This document shows, piece by piece, positions 37,392 to 47,062 of a DNA stretch of 64,000 bases (the first letter of the stretch is position 1; each line of letters starts with the position of its first letter). A model generated the notes under the pieces. That model made no database searches. It saw nothing but the letters and a program-made list of their open reading frames with translations, and was not told the origin of the DNA. Source of the DNA: an uncultured Rubripirellula sp. Lineage in GTDB: Bacteria > Planctomycetota > Planctomycetia > Pirellulales > Pirellulaceae. Location: positions 186,001-250,000 of the forward strand of contig CALJHC010000004.1 of the NCBI GenBank assembly GCA_938075415.1, written 5' to 3'. A program made the translations under genes and the position numbers.

Positions 37392-37424
37392 ATTCAGTGT
37401 GAAATGCGATAGGAACAGGATGTC

Positions 37425-39284
37425 TCAGCTTGGCAGAACCGGCAAACTATCTTCCTGAATCTTCTGAGCCTTGTCCGTACTTACGTGATCGCTGTGGCAA
37501 GCTGCCTTACCCTCCTCGCCACCCAAGGCTTTCTTGGTCTTGCTGGCCAACTTATGAATTTCTTCGGGACTCAACACGCCACGTTTTTCAAGAATCTCAA
37601 CCTGATCCGAGGACAGTGCCGCTGTCACCTTTGCCTTACCACGCTGATAGTCTTCGGACTTGCCGGAAGCAAATTCCTGAATCTCCTTGCTGATTCGCAC
37701 ACTACACCAATCATGGCCGCACATGGCACAGAAATCAGTGTCAACATCCAGATCCTCATCATGGAATGCTCTTGCTGTGTCGGGATCAAAGCTGAGTTCG
37801 AAATGCTTCTCCCAATTCAAAGCGGCACGAGCTTTGGTGAGCTCATCATCACGATCACGGGCCGCTGGAATTCCCAAGGCGACGTCGGCGGCATGGGCGG
37901 CTATTTTGTACGCGACGCAACCCTGCTTCACATCGTCTTTTTTGGGCAACCCGAGATGCTCCTTTGGCGTCACATAGCACAGCATGCTGGCACCGTGATA
38001 AGCAGCCGAAGTCGCCCCAATGCAACTAGTGATGTGGTCATAGCCCGGGAAAATATCGGTTACCAAGGGACCCAACACATAAAACGGCGCACCATGGCAT
38101 AACTGCCGCTGCAATTTCATGTTGTACTCAACTTGATCAAACGGCACATGTCCGGGTCCCTCAATCATGACCTGCACACCTTGTCGCCAAGCTCGCTCAG
38201 TCAACTCACCAAGGGTTGCCAACTCAGACAACTGAGCCTGATCGGTTGCGTCTGCCAACCCGCCCGGACGCAATCCATCACCGATTGAAAACGTAACGTC
38301 ATACTCTCGCATCACGCGACAAATCGCTTCCCAGTGGTCGTACATCGGGTTTTGCTTACCGTGCACGAGCATCCACTTGGCAAGCAGGGATCCGCCGCGA
38401 CTGACAATACCTATCAGCCGCTTCTGCACAAAATCCAGATGCTCCCTCAGCACTCCGGCATGGATAGTGAAGTAATCCACACCCTGCTTGGCCTGATGCG
38501 AAAGGGTTTCCAAAATGATCTCTGGCGTCAGTTCCTCCAGCTTACGCCCGATGATCATTGAGTAGATAGGAACGGTGCCAATAGGAACATTACTGTTCTG
38601 AATGATCGCCTCGCGACATGCGTCTAAATCTCCGCCCGTGGAGAGATCCATGACAGTGTCCGCACCCCATTTTTCCGCCCAGCGAAGCTTTTCGACCTCC
38701 TCGTCGGTGCTTGATGAGACCGGAGAAGCACCCATGTTCGCATTAATCTTTGTTTTGGTCGAACGGCCAATCGCCATCGGATCGAGGTGGTGAGCAAGAT
38801 GAACCTTGTTCGCGGGAATCACCAAACGGCCAGCTGCGACCTCTTCGCGAACCTGCTGAGCGGTCAGGTGACTTTCACGCTCAGCAACTCGAACCATCTG
38901 GGGCGTGATCACGCCAAGCCTTGCCGATTCAAGTTGTGTCTCGGGCTCGAATCCAGAATGGAAGGACACGTGTCGCAACGTTCCATCGGACTGTTCAAAA
39001 CAGACCTGATCAATGCCGGGGCTGTAAGCCTGCAACGAAATGCCAGAACTCTCTTCAGGAACGCTGGTCTTCCACCCCTCGGGCAAAAAGTCCCAAGCCG
39101 TTCGATCTGATACCCCTGGCATGCCGGGGGTATCCGGAGATGCAAAGGTTCTGGCACCCTCAACGCCGGGGGCAATGGTCGGTGGCAAGGCGAAACTGCC
39201 GGGAGTGGTTCCGGCCTTTGTGCTGGAGGGGTTGTTTCCCATTGGCGGCAACACGTAGGCGGAGTCGTCGGGCGAATGAGTCAT
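37425..39284 (-). CDS. thiC: Phosphomethylpyrimidine synthase ThiC
   Basis: A 619-residue radical-SAM enzyme that turns aminoimidazole ribotide into HMP phosphate in thiamine biosynthesis. The sequence shows [112 protein letters not shown] and [16 protein letters not shown], all conserved ThiC blocks. The iron-sulfur motif [10 protein letters not shown] lies near residues 518-527. About 75 N-terminal residues form the ThiC-associated region. The start has GGAA about six bases upstream. It stands alone: no other thiamine gene is near, and I saw no TPP riboswitch upstream. The tail after the cysteine motif is longer than usual and acidic. Confidence 0.97.
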   Translation of the reverse strand: MTHSPDDSAYVLPPMGNNPSSTKAGTTPGSFALPPTIAPGVEGARTFASPDTPGMPGVSDRTAWDFLPEGWKTSVPEESSGISLQAYSPGIDQVCFEQSDGTLRHVSFHSGFEPETQLESARLGVITPQMVRVAERESHLTAQQVREEVAAGRLVIPANKVHLAHHLDPMAIGRSTKTKINANMGASPVSSSTDEEVEKLRWAEKWGADTVMDLSTGGDLDACREAIIQNSNVPIGTVPIYSMIIGRKLEELTPEIILETLSHQAKQGVDYFTIHAGVLREHLDFVQKRLIGIVSRGGSLLAKWMLVHGKQNPMYDHWEAICRVMREYDVTFSIGDGLRPGGLADATDQAQLSELATLGELTERAWRQGVQVMIEGPGHVPFDQVEYNMKLQRQLCHGAPFYVLGPLVTDIFPGYDHITSCIGATSAAYHGASMLCYVTPKEHLGLPKKDDVKQGCVAYKIAAHAADVALGIPAARDRDDELTKARAALNWEKHFELSFDPDTARAFHDEDLDVDTDFCAMCGHDWCSVRISKEIQEFASGKSEDYQRGKAKVTAALSSDQVEILEKRGVLSPEEIHKLASKTKKALGGEEGKAACHSDHVSTDKAQKIQEDSLPVLPS

Positions 39285-39504
39285 GGCAATTCCAAGCAGA
39301 GTTGAGCGTCAGTTTCTAATTTCCGACTCGCAACACGTGAACGGAATCAAACCGCTAAAACCACCGTTGCTCGTCGACCAACCGTGGAGCCGCCTGCTAG
39401 GTAACACCACCACTGGACCTACATTCTTGCACTTTTCTGGGAAAAACACAGGGACGTGAAGTGAAAACAAATTCAACAATGATTTTAGGAAAACAGGGCT
39501 TCTA

Positions 39505-39714
39505 TCACCGATGAGGGTCAAACTCGCCATTTACCGCCCATCTGACCCGAGCAATGCCTCCAAAATCGTCACCAAGTTCCCATTTGAGAGGGCAAATTCC
39601 GATTTTGGTTACTCCCTTTTCTTGGATCAACTGCTCTCCATGCTGAATCGCTGTCATTAGCTCTCTGGCTCTCCCCATTTTCAGACGAACCAATTCCCGC
39701 AACCCTTGAAACAC
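39505..39714 (-). CDS. Possible small protein, unknown
   Basis: A 69-codon frame opening with GTG at 39714 (an inner ATG lies at 39678). The peptide has balanced composition and reads like a folded protein (RARELMTAIQHGEQLIQEKG, GICPLKWELGDDFGGIARV). No ribosome binding site or known domain is seen, and it lies 220 bases upstream of thiC on the same strand. It may be a fragment of an older gene together with the frame at 39776-39964, which is in another phase. Confidence 0.25.
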   Translation of the reverse strand: MFQGLRELVRLKMGRARELMTAIQHGEQLIQEKGVTKIGICPLKWELGDDFGGIARVRWAVNGEFDPHR

Positions 39715-39775
39715 TCGCGGCGGGCATCTGATTCGTCTCAGGAGGCCGATTTATCGATCGCTGCGTTCAATACAG

Positions 39776-39964
39776 TCAACTTCCCCGATTCCATACTGTT
39801 TCGTCAGTTGCCACATCGATCGGATCTCTGGCGGATCTCATCCATCCGACCAATTTCTCATCAGGAATCGAGAACCAAACCAAGACAGGGGCATCTCGCC
39901 CAATTCTGCAGTTCTGCACAACGTGGTAACCACCCGGCAAATCAACCAAACTGCAGGCCACCAT
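39776..39964 (-). CDS. Possible small protein, unknown
   Basis: A 62-codon frame starting at the ATG at 39964 with AAGGAAG close upstream. The peptide (VACSLVDLPGGYHVVQNCRI, APVLVWFSIPDEKLVGWM) looks strand-rich and protein-like. No family recognised. The good ribosome binding site is the main argument; the short length is the main doubt. Confidence 0.3.
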   Translation of the reverse strand: MVACSLVDLPGGYHVVQNCRIGRDAPVLVWFSIPDEKLVGWMRSARDPIDVATDETVWNRGS

Positions 39965-40109
39965 AACTTCCTTTTGGATCACAACCTCACCCAATGAGCA
40001 TCCTACTTAACCGATACCCGTTCAGCCAAATTGACGCTCAGCCCCCAATTCGATGACCCGTTATTGGTTTGCGTTCTGAAACCCTACAACGCACGACCCA
40101 AGTTCCCTG

Positions 40110-40152
40110 AATCCACGCATTCCCTCAATCCATGCATTCCCTCAATCCATGC
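40110..40152. repeat. Tandem repeat, 17-bp unit, 2.5 copies
   Basis: Units of the form AATCCAYGCATTCCCTC lie at 40110-40126 and 40127-40143 with one base difference, followed by the partial AATCCATGC. Located in the non-coding gap between thiC and the CBM9-like gene. Confidence 0.85.
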
Positions 40153-40377
40153 AAAGAACAGGCCATCAAACCCACCGAAAAGGGATCATCCTCGAACCGC
40201 CTACCCCTGACTCGGCTTGGGCTCATTTGAAAGGATGAAAAAATTTGAAACGGGACGAATCGCCATTCGACCGCTCCTTCATCCGCACATTGATTTTCGC
40301 CAAGATACTCGCGGTATTCAAATCATGATGCAGATGAACCAAAAGATTGATTTTGAGGATCCCAAGAAACAACCTAG

Positions 40378-41052
40378 CTACTGCAGTTCGACGACCCCAA
40401 AATTGGATGTGTCTTCCCAAGAGTCATCTTCGGTGTGATTCCACTTAGCAACTGCTTCTCGACCTACCCCACCTCGGTTGTCATTAACTTGCATTTCCAC
40501 ACCCATTTTCCGACCCACCTCAAGCTTGTCTCCGACTATCAGGATCGACATTTCAACAAGATAGCCATCGGCGGTCTTTGATGCCGATGCAACGAACTCG
40601 TCATGCACGTAACCTTCACCTTGACCGGACCGTCTGCCCTCATAATTCGAGCGGTATTGCGCATCATCAAATTGGTAAAATATGCTCCGCTTGAAATTGC
40701 GATCCAAAAACAACTCCACCGAATCCTGCTCCCAATCGTCTCCGGCATCAACGGATAATTTAGAATCGCTCACATGCCACAGAGCATAGAGGTGCTGTTC
40801 ATCCCACAATAACTGCACACTTGCAGTTGCCATGTCCTTCGCATCCATGCGCAGCAAACTTGCCACCGATCGATTGACCGATACAGGAGAGGACTTCTTC
40901 CACACTTCATCAACCATCCCGTCAATCGTTGGTGATGCTTGCTTGGCTTGGATCACCTGCGGTTTCTTTACACCTTTCTTAGTCAACTCTTGACCCGGGC
41001 ATGAAAAACAACTCATCGACACCAAAAAAATCACGCGTGTGGACCGCCACAT
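40378..41052 (-). CDS. Secreted CBM9-like (carbohydrate-binding family 9) protein
   Basis: A 224-residue protein starting at the ATG at 41052; the longer frame to 41154 adds a stretch without a proper signal. The N-terminus has a hydrophobic segment (STRVIFLVSMSCFSC) and is either a signal peptide or a lipoprotein anchor with a non-standard lipobox (VSMSC). The core begins SPTIDGMVDEVWKKSSPV, the standard CBM9-like opening, then LLWDEQHLYALWHVSD, WEQDSVELFLD and GYLVEMSILI. The fold binds reducing ends of glycans in xylanases; here it stands alone. This may be a sugar sensor or binding protein. No catalytic domain is attached. Confidence 0.85.
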   Translation of the reverse strand: MWRSTRVIFLVSMSCFSCPGQELTKKGVKKPQVIQAKQASPTIDGMVDEVWKKSSPVSVNRSVASLLRMDAKDMATASVQLLWDEQHLYALWHVSDSKLSVDAGDDWEQDSVELFLDRNFKRSIFYQFDDAQYRSNYEGRRSGQGEGYVHDEFVASASKTADGYLVEMSILIVGDKLEVGRKMGVEMQVNDNRGGVGREAVAKWNHTEDDSWEDTSNFGVVELQ

Positions 41053-41390
41053 GATGAACACCAAGTAGATACGAAAGGAAGCAGGTAAAAAAACGGCTCT
41101 TTTACGGACCCAACCGGTCACGCACAAGCGGTTGACCCAATATAGCCAAAACAAGAAACGATCTGAACCGAATCAATCACTTTACGTGCAAACCTGACTC
41201 AACCTCCTCGCATTGAATCCCGGATCGTTCAGGCGATGCAACGGATCGACTTGATACAAAAAAATTTCGAAGACCGGATAAAGTCCACCACAATCTCTCA
41301 ATCAAGGAAAACCTTGACGCACCATTTTGACGTGCTTTGCGAAGGGGCGTATCTTAATACGCTAAAGAAAAGCAGGAAGACAGCTCGATC
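41053..41390. other. Divergent spacer with the glycosyltransferase promoter
   Basis: It separates the CBM9-like gene from the glycosyltransferase. The right end contains the promoter-like pair at 41327-41355 and a small perfect hairpin (GCGTAT/ATACGC, 41347-41362) overlapping its -10 box. Nothing else was recognised. Confidence 0.45.
41327..41355 (+). promoter_or_regulatory. Sigma-70-like promoter for the glycosyltransferase
   Basis: TTGACG (41327-41332) and TATCTT (41350-41355) are separated by exactly 17 bases. The predicted transcript would start near 41362 and have a leader of about 28 bases to the ATG at 41391. The 6-bp inverted repeat GCGTAT-CTTA-ATACGC overlaps the -10 element and could serve as an operator. 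Confidence 0.45.
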
Positions 41391-42341
41391 ATGCCCACAG
41401 AACGTCCTCCGCTTTCTCTCACAAGTCACGCCCCCTGGCCCAAGTCAATCAGGCTCCTCAGGAACAAGATCCATCCTTGCCAACACATACCCATGAATCC
41501 GCCTGATACAACGTCCGAAACAGCCGCCCCGACTCCGAGGCCGTATTCGGCAACTTGGTACCATCACCTCCTTGAAACCCTCGGCGATGGTGGTTGCAAA
41601 CAACTTGGTTATTACGAAATCCCCGACGATTTCACTCTCTCAGTCGTGATCCCGGTTTACAACGAACAAGCGACATTAAAAGAAATCGTAAACCGCGTTG
41701 CTGCAGTTCCAATTCGAAAAGAAATCATCTTGGTCGATGACTGCAGCGTTGATAATTCCCGGGAATTGATTCACGAGATTCATCGAACCCGGGAAGCTGA
41801 CGAAGAAAATCGGATCGTGGTTGAGTTGCACGACCGGAATCGCGGCAAAGGCGCATCCTTACGCACAGGATTCGCACGAGCCAGCGGAAACGTGATCATC
41901 ATTCAAGATGCTGACCTTGAATACGATCCGTCCGAATACCCAACGCTTCTCCAGCCGATTGTCGAGGGTAAAGCGGATGTCGTCTTTGGCAGCCGATTTC
42001 TCGGAGACCGGCCGCATCGCGTATTGTATTTCTGGCATTACTTGGGAAATAAATTCCTCACCATGCTCTCAAATTGCTTCACCAATCTGAACCTTACGGA
42101 CATGGAGACCTGCTACAAAGTCATCAATCGTCAGGCACTGCAAAGTATCCTACCGACACTTCGACAAAATCGATTTGGCTTCGAACCTGAACTGACGGCA
42201 AAAGTTGCGAGACGGGGATTGCGCATCTTCGAAGTAGGAATCAGTTACTCTGGCCGAACCTACTCGCAGGGAAAAAAAATTGGGTGGAAAGATGGTGTTC
42301 AGGCGATCTGGTGCATCCTTCGCTACGCAGTCAAAGATTGA
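41391..42341 (+). CDS. Family 2 glycosyltransferase (dolichol-phosphate-mannose/glucose synthase-like)
   Basis: A 316-residue protein. The GT-A core starts near residue 83: [52 protein letters not shown] and [16 protein letters not shown], the last with the DAD metal motif near residue 173. Later come [23 protein letters not shown], read in pieces, and DMETCYKVI. No C-terminal membrane helices are present, so it is a soluble or peripheral enzyme that transfers a sugar to a lipid phosphate or similar acceptor. The ATG at 41391 fits the promoter; the ATG at 41493 would remove 34 poorly conserved residues and is possible. AGGA lies 13 bases upstream of the first, rather far. Confidence 0.9.
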   Translation: MPTERPPLSLTSHAPWPKSIRLLRNKIHPCQHIPMNPPDTTSETAAPTPRPYSATWYHHLLETLGDGGCKQLGYYEIPDDFTLSVVIPVYNEQATLKEIVNRVAAVPIRKEIILVDDCSVDNSRELIHEIHRTREADEENRIVVELHDRNRGKGASLRTGFARASGNVIIIQDADLEYDPSEYPTLLQPIVEGKADVVFGSRFLGDRPHRVLYFWHYLGNKFLTMLSNCFTNLNLTDMETCYKVINRQALQSILPTLRQNRFGFEPELTAKVARRGLRIFEVGISYSGRTYSQGKKIGWKDGVQAIWCILRYAVKD

Positions 42342-42608
42342 AGTAACCTTCAGGCTCCTCACAAAAGTGATCGCTGGCGCCTTGCCAAAACAAACCCCGC
42401 AAAATCCAATCCAAACCACTAACGCATCACCAAGCCGAATGCATTAAGCCACGATGAGGAAAGATGCGTCGGAGGCACTCAGATTACCCACGACAAAAAC
42501 CCCGTAGACTTTCTCGGATTTGACAACGCTAATCGAATAATCAGCGAAAAATGCGTGAGACAAACTTGTTGAATCCAATTCCAACCTAAACAAATCGAGC
42601 ACTAAAAG

Positions 42609-43520
42609 ATGCGATTTCTTTTCACCGCCAATCATGCCGCGCCTGTTTTTTCTCTGGTGCTTTCTGTTGTTTTCACCACCAATTCACTTGGGGAAGAATT
42701 TGCAATTTGGCCAGAATCCCTTCCCGAGGGCTCCGTGGTCATCGAATCTGAACGAGCTGAAATTCTGAAGAAAAAAACAACCACGGAACGAATCGCCTTC
42801 GTGGATCAACCAACTTTAACCGCATATCCGGCGAAGGGAAAAAATGCCAACGGTTGTGCAGTGATTATCTGTCCCGGTGGCGGCTACAACATTCTGGCGT
42901 GGCCCAAGGAAGGACTTGAAGTGGCCGAATGGTTTAATTCGATTGGCGTCAGCGCTTTTGTCCTCAAATATCGAGTCCCTCGACGTGATCCCGACCGCAT
43001 ACACTGGGAGCCGATGCAAGATGTCCAACGCGCTATTCGCTTGGTGCGTCATCAATCAGAGAAGTGGAACATCGATCCTAGCCGAATTGGCACGCTTGGT
43101 TTTTCGGCCGGAGGGCACCTCACCGTCATGTCGGGTGTGCAATACAAAACCCAATGCTATCCGGCTGTTGACGAAGCTGATAAGCAAAGTTGCCGACCTG
43201 ATTTCATTTGCCCCATCTACTGCGCCTACCTAGGTGACAAATACGATGACCGAACCAATAGCCAACTTGGCCCTCTCGTGACTGTTACACCCCAAACACC
43301 ACCCACCTTTCTCGCCGTCACTTGGGATGATGCCATGCGAGGCGCTCAGTCGGCATCTTTATTTGCCAGATTACGAGAGAACAATGTCCAATCTGAATTG
43401 CACATTTACACCAAAGGTGGACATGGGTACGGCATGCGTGCCTCAGACTTTCGAGTCTCTCAATGGCCTCAGCAGTTGAAAGGTTGGATGCAGTCTCAGG
43501 GATTGCTGGAGAATCGCTAA
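42609..43520 (+). CDS. Secreted alpha/beta hydrolase, acetyl-xylan-esterase-like
   Basis: A 303-residue protein with a signal peptide (APVFSLVLSVVFTTNSLG). The oxyanion loop reads IICPGGGYN (HGGG-like, residues 87-94). The nucleophile is Ser166 in GFSAGGH. The acid is probably an Asp in AVTWDDAM (about residue 240), and the catalytic His is in KGGHGYGM near residue 277. The layout matches BD-FAE/AXE-type carbohydrate esterases that remove acetyl or feruloyl groups from plant or algal polysaccharides. No close functional neighbour on the same strand, but it fits the other esterases in the window. The ribosome binding site is weak. Confidence 0.9.
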   Translation: MRFLFTANHAAPVFSLVLSVVFTTNSLGEEFAIWPESLPEGSVVIESERAEILKKKTTTERIAFVDQPTLTAYPAKGKNANGCAVIICPGGGYNILAWPKEGLEVAEWFNSIGVSAFVLKYRVPRRDPDRIHWEPMQDVQRAIRLVRHQSEKWNIDPSRIGTLGFSAGGHLTVMSGVQYKTQCYPAVDEADKQSCRPDFICPIYCAYLGDKYDDRTNSQLGPLVTVTPQTPPTFLAVTWDDAMRGAQSASLFARLRENNVQSELHIYTKGGHGYGMRASDFRVSQWPQQLKGWMQSQGLLENR

Positions 43521-43871
43521 TCAGGATTGCCAACACAGTTAACGATGAACCACCAAAACCTAACCTGCGAATTAAATTTAATCTGCGGAGCCTCCATCGG
43601 ATCAAGGCAAGCAGATGGCGATCAACCCTTCAACTCAGGCGGCATCGCTTTCGCAGCTTGGTCGAGACAGGTTCAGCGCAATGAGGCGGCAACGCCAATC
43701 AAGGCACCAGATTACCGCATCAGTGAACGTTGCCACGCACTTCGCCCCAACTGTAAATATGCCCATCATCATTGACGATCGTCGATTCTCGGCAGCAGCC
43801 TGAACACCGGCGACGGCAATCGCTAGAATCTGATCGGGAACCAAACATCGCTAACAACAGGAAAACAGGAA
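43521..43871. other. Spacer, no gene seen
   Basis: It lies between the esterase and the RidA gene, both on the plus strand. Several short frames on both strands have no domain or ribosome binding site. No repeat was seen. Confidence 0.45.
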
Positions 43872-44312
43872 ATGACGGCACAAGATAAAGCAATTGAACT
43901 CGGAGTTTCTCTGGAGCCGCAAGAACAAGGCTATCTTAATCTCTGCATTCGCAGCGGAAACCAACTAATCACCTCGGGTCATGTCAGTGATCTCAAAGGA
44001 ATTCTTGGAAAAGACGTCAGCGTGGAGGATGGCTATGAAGCGGCCAAAGATTGCATGAAAAAAATCCTTCGCAGTGTGCATGCTACCCACGGAACCTTGA
44101 ATCAATTGAGAGTCATTAAACTCTTCGGAATGGTTTATTCCGCTCAAGATTTCACCGATCAACACTTGGTCATCAACGGTGCCTCTGACTTGGCTCATCA
44201 GATATTTGGAAAAGATGGCGACGGCTACCATGCGAGAAGCGCCGTTGGATTTGCGGCCTTGCCCACTGGAGTGGCTGTCGAAATTGAAGCGGTCTTCGAA
44301 ATTATCGAATAA
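43872..44312 (+). CDS. RidA/YjgF/UK114 family protein
   Basis: A 146-residue cytoplasmic protein. The fold pattern is clear: GYLNLCIRSGNQLITSGHVS, EAAKDCMKKILRSVHATHG, VIKLFGMVYSAQDFTDQHLVINGAS in pieces, and HARSAVGFAALPTGVAVEIEAVFE. The Arg in HARSAVG matches the catalytic Arg105 of RidA, which binds the imine substrate carboxylate, and the C-terminal Glu is kept, so deaminase activity on enamine/imine intermediates is possible. It belongs to the longer YoaB-like branch and not classic RidA by length. AGGA repeats precede the ATG. It converges on the GDPD-BNR gene. Confidence 0.92.
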   Translation: MTAQDKAIELGVSLEPQEQGYLNLCIRSGNQLITSGHVSDLKGILGKDVSVEDGYEAAKDCMKKILRSVHATHGTLNQLRVIKLFGMVYSAQDFTDQHLVINGASDLAHQIFGKDGDGYHARSAVGFAALPTGVAVEIEAVFEIIE

Positions 44313-44378
44313 GCTGCACCTCTTCATAAGCCCGCGGCAAACAATAGGCCGCCTGAATGATTGCGGGCAGGTATCAAG

Positions 44379-44436
44379 CGTCTGACATCAGGCACGGGGT
44401 AGCTCAAGTCTGGTAGCTCAAGTCTGGCGTCAGACG
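44379..44436. repeat. Tandem 14-bp repeat within an inverted repeat
   Basis: GTAGCTCAAGTCTG occurs twice head to tail at 44399-44412 and 44413-44426. The pair is enclosed by CGTCTGAC (44379-44386) and GTCAGACG (44429-44436), an 8-bp perfect inverted repeat. It lies in the 143-base gap between two convergent genes, where a shared terminator would be expected, but no T-run follows. The unit resembles that at 10783 (10 of 14 positions on the matching strand). Confidence 0.7.
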
Positions 44437-44455
44437 TCAAGAAATTCACGACACG

Positions 44456-46459
44456 CTAATTCTTCCATTGAATCTTGGCAACGTAGATACTGTTATCAGC
44501 ACCTTGTTCGTTATCGACTGGGATAATCACTGACGGCTTCTTCCAGGTTTGCATCCATTCAGTCACAACGACCCAAGTCTCCGTGCTGCTAATGTCCACC
44601 ACTCCAAAATTCCCCAGCCGAGCACCACGCTCAGGCACAAGGATTCGCTCGGTCGAACGAATCACTCGCAGGTTGCGTTGATCAACCTTCGCGATAAACA
44701 ACGGCGCTCGGTGACGAAACACGTGATCATTTCCTGCACCCCTTCGAGTGTAGACGAGGTACAAGTCACTCTTGTGCTGCACCCAGTGTTGCTGAGTGTT
44801 GTAATTTCCCAAGTCCTCACCATCATCGAATAACCAAGGAACGGGCTCGCTGTAATGCAATCCATCCTGGCTGCTACAAACATAACCGGCCTGGTCATTC
44901 CTGAGAGTGAGAAAGAAACGCTCTCCCACCTTGGTAACAGATGGTTCGTACAATCCCCTGCCACCGGGAACAGTCAGCTCCGTGCCATGCTCAAGATATT
45001 TGAGTTCCTCACCATCAAAAGAGCACAAACATACGGTGACCCCATAATCGCTGGCTGTCGGGACCTTAAAATACACAGGCAACAGTACCTTCCCATCTTG
45101 CAGGTCGTATCGTTGAACACTTCCTGCTCCGCAGTTTTCAAACCGTAACTGATTCGGCATGACCAGCTTCTTGGGAGGGCTCCAGCTATCCTGCTTTGCA
45201 TCGTAAACCGAATAGGCAGTGTAGCGAGGCCGAACTTTCATCACGTGACCATCCTGGTAACGCACGGACTGACCAGTGCCTAGCAAACATCCAGACTCTT
45301 TGTGCCATAGCGGAACAAAATCACAGATAGTTTCCTCAATTGAATCACCAATCTGCCATCGGGCAAAACCGTTTTGCGGTAAAAGCTCAGACCATGTGAC
45401 ACCCTGATCATCACTGAACGAAGAACTCACGGCCGTAAACGTATCAGACCCGGTAACATTGAGCCGCTGAGACGTCATAACAATTCTCTGACTCCCCAAG
45501 CCGCTATCGACCGGAACCACGCCTGCCCGGGCGTGCACCCAGCATGTCTTGCCGTCATAACCGGATCGGACAACCTCGGTCTCAAGACGAAAGTCAATCG
45601 ATGCTTCAGCATCGGAAATATTCACTTTGAGATCAGCATCACCTCGATGAATTGCCTGCTTGATCAGTGCGGGTTTATCAGTTGTGATCGAGTCAAAACC
45701 CAACTCACTAAAACGTCGCGCCTCCGCTGGATTATTGACGGTCCAAACGTGCAACTCAAATCCCGCCTCTGAGACACGCTTGGCGTAGGCCTCATCAATC
45801 AGGGGCAATTTACCCTGTGTCCCCAATCCGGTTGCCCCGGTACCCCGCAAAGTCTCAATGACTTGACCTAGATCGGGCGTCCACCCCGTTTTACCTGAAC
45901 GTTGCTTGTACCCCGTCAACCAATTGACTTTGTATTGTGGCATCGCTCGACGCACCGCTTTAACCACATCCTGATTGAAGCAAATAATCAAAATCTGTTC
46001 ATCGTTAAGCCCCGACCTCTTGAGCTGCTGATTCAATACGGGAACGATTTCCGGACCGCATTTGATCTCCACCAAAATTTTCTTTCCCGGCGGAATCAAC
46101 TCCAGAACTTCCTCCAGCGTGGGGATCTGCTCACCGGCGAATTCCGCGTTTTTCCAACTTCCAACATCCAGTTTCTTGAGTTCCGCCACGGTGGAACGGG
46201 AAACAGACAACACTGGGCTGCCCGGTGAGGTACGAGCTGTATCTTTATCGTGAATGCAGACAATTTCGCCATCAGCGGTCAGATAAAAGTCGCCTTCGAT
46301 CGCATCTGCATTCTGCTCCCAGGCAAGCTGAAATGCTGCAAGCGTGTTCTCAGGTGCATCAAACGAAGCACCACGATGAGCAACAATATCCTGAGCTTGC
46401 GAAGACTCAATCTTGAGACTGAGAACGATAAAAATGGCGAGGACGATAAAGCGGTGCAT
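44456..46459 (-). CDS. Secreted GDPD-BNR/sialidase-like fusion protein
   Basis: A 667-residue protein starting at the ATG at 46459 (the ATG at 46474 adds five residues). After the signal peptide ([12 protein letters not shown], cleavage near SSQA) comes a glycerophosphodiester phosphodiesterase domain, about residues 24-265: [19 protein letters not shown] with the catalytic His, [20 protein letters not shown] with the Glu/Asp metal ligands and second His, [10 protein letters not shown], and the late [10 protein letters not shown]. From about residue 275 a second module has Asp-box-like repeats ([23 protein letters not shown]) and [13 protein letters not shown], fitting a sialidase-like propeller. 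GDPD enzymes cleave phosphodiesters such as deacylated phospholipids or teichoic-type polymers. The fusion is unusual; the joint activity is inferred. Confidence 0.88.
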   Translation of the reverse strand: MHRFIVLAIFIVLSLKIESSQAQDIVAHRGASFDAPENTLAAFQLAWEQNADAIEGDFYLTADGEIVCIHDKDTARTSPGSPVLSVSRSTVAELKKLDVGSWKNAEFAGEQIPTLEEVLELIPPGKKILVEIKCGPEIVPVLNQQLKRSGLNDEQILIICFNQDVVKAVRRAMPQYKVNWLTGYKQRSGKTGWTPDLGQVIETLRGTGATGLGTQGKLPLIDEAYAKRVSEAGFELHVWTVNNPAEARRFSELGFDSITTDKPALIKQAIHRGDADLKVNISDAEASIDFRLETEVVRSGYDGKTCWVHARAGVVPVDSGLGSQRIVMTSQRLNVTGSDTFTAVSSSFSDDQGVTWSELLPQNGFARWQIGDSIEETICDFVPLWHKESGCLLGTGQSVRYQDGHVMKVRPRYTAYSVYDAKQDSWSPPKKLVMPNQLRFENCGAGSVQRYDLQDGKVLLPVYFKVPTASDYGVTVCLCSFDGEELKYLEHGTELTVPGGRGLYEPSVTKVGERFFLTLRNDQAGYVCSSQDGLHYSEPVPWLFDDGEDLGNYNTQQHWVQHKSDLYLVYTRRGAGNDHVFRHRAPLFIAKVDQRNLRVIRSTERILVPERGARLGNFGVVDISSTETWVVVTEWMQTWKKPSVIIPVDNEQGADNSIYVAKIQWKN

Positions 46460-47062
46460 GACAAATCCATCCAAACAAAAACAGCGTTAATATCAATTTA
46501 AAAAGCGAGTCACGAACGAGACCACTCATCCACAACGAACTCGAATACGATGCCAACTAACACCGAAGTTCAAACGGATTCACAAAGAGGGAATCGAGAA
46601 AACCACGAGATACCGCGAAACGTCACTCGAGAGCACCGAAAACAAATCTGAGCTGATAATCTGAGCTGATAATCCTCGACAAGATACTTGAAAACGGTGC
46701 GCCACGCTCCCTTTTGTCTCTTATTGGGCAGTGAATCCTGTCAGAACGCGAAATGGCTAAAGGCGAGAAATTAAAATGCGACGTCACTCCATCCACATCT
46801 TACGATTACAGAACACATAGCGGAGCATCCCACCAAGCTTGGCAATCGCAACGGATGTTCATCAAAACATTTAAAATCTTCTCGTGATCAAACCGCTTTC
46901 CCAACTCCCAAACGCAACGACTTTCTAAGACCAATCAGGCAAACATCTTTCTTTCGACCACCAACACGACACAATGACGATTAATTAAAATCACCATACA
47001 ATAATGATGGAAGTCCCCAGAGACTCTTCACCTATCCAGCTTACACCAGCATTAACATCGCT
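46460..47062. other. Divergent spacer with a 13-bp tandem repeat
   Basis: It lies between the GDPD-BNR and isomerase-like genes. It is AT-rich toward the right (for example ACGATTAATTAAAATCACC near 46976). A 13-bp unit, CTGAGCTGATAAT, is duplicated at 46648-46673. No gene is seen. Confidence 0.5.
46648..46673. repeat. Tandem repeat, 13-bp unit, two perfect copies
   Basis: CTGAGCTGATAAT occurs at 46648-46660 and again at 46661-46673 with no mismatch, in the divergent gap. Confidence 0.85.

Larger units (their letters stand above)
36573..37424. other. Spacer with nested inverted repeats and a short unassigned frame
   Basis: An 852-base gap between the BNR gene start and the thiC 3' end. It holds nested inverted repeats at 36908-36956, an open plus-strand stretch of about 77 codons ending near 37226 without a start codon (peptide pieces ADFIDGQIAAESIYLGANLKFKG and ASIETELLRKMD), and the AATGCC-type tandem repeat at 37359-37391. 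The peptide has a faint pentapeptide-repeat look, but nothing firm. Confidence 0.45.
39285..40377. other. Long spacer upstream of thiC with possible small genes
   Basis: A 1093-base gap. It holds two low-confidence minus-strand ORFs (39505-39714 and 39776-39964) and a 17-bp tandem repeat at 40110-40152. No TPP riboswitch consensus (CTGAGA ... ACCTGATC on the minus strand) was found, although this is the leader side of thiC. Confidence 0.45.

Noticed and set aside
37485..38102. Plus-strand ORF of 205 codons
   Set aside because: Exactly antisense to thiC, with no domain, signal or ribosome binding site; a shadow of the thiC codon pattern.
39285..39760. TPP riboswitch upstream of thiC
   Set aside because: One TCTCAG (39736-39741) occurs on the plus strand, but the paired conserved segments and helices of the TPP aptamer are absent.
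40217..40438. 73-codon plus-strand ORF near the CBM9-like gene end
   Set aside because: Runs antisense into the CBM9-like gene; the purine-rich stretch before its inner ATG is too close to act as a ribosome binding site.
42444..42635. 63-codon minus-strand ORF at the esterase start
   Set aside because: Overlaps the esterase start antisense, without a ribosome binding site or domain.
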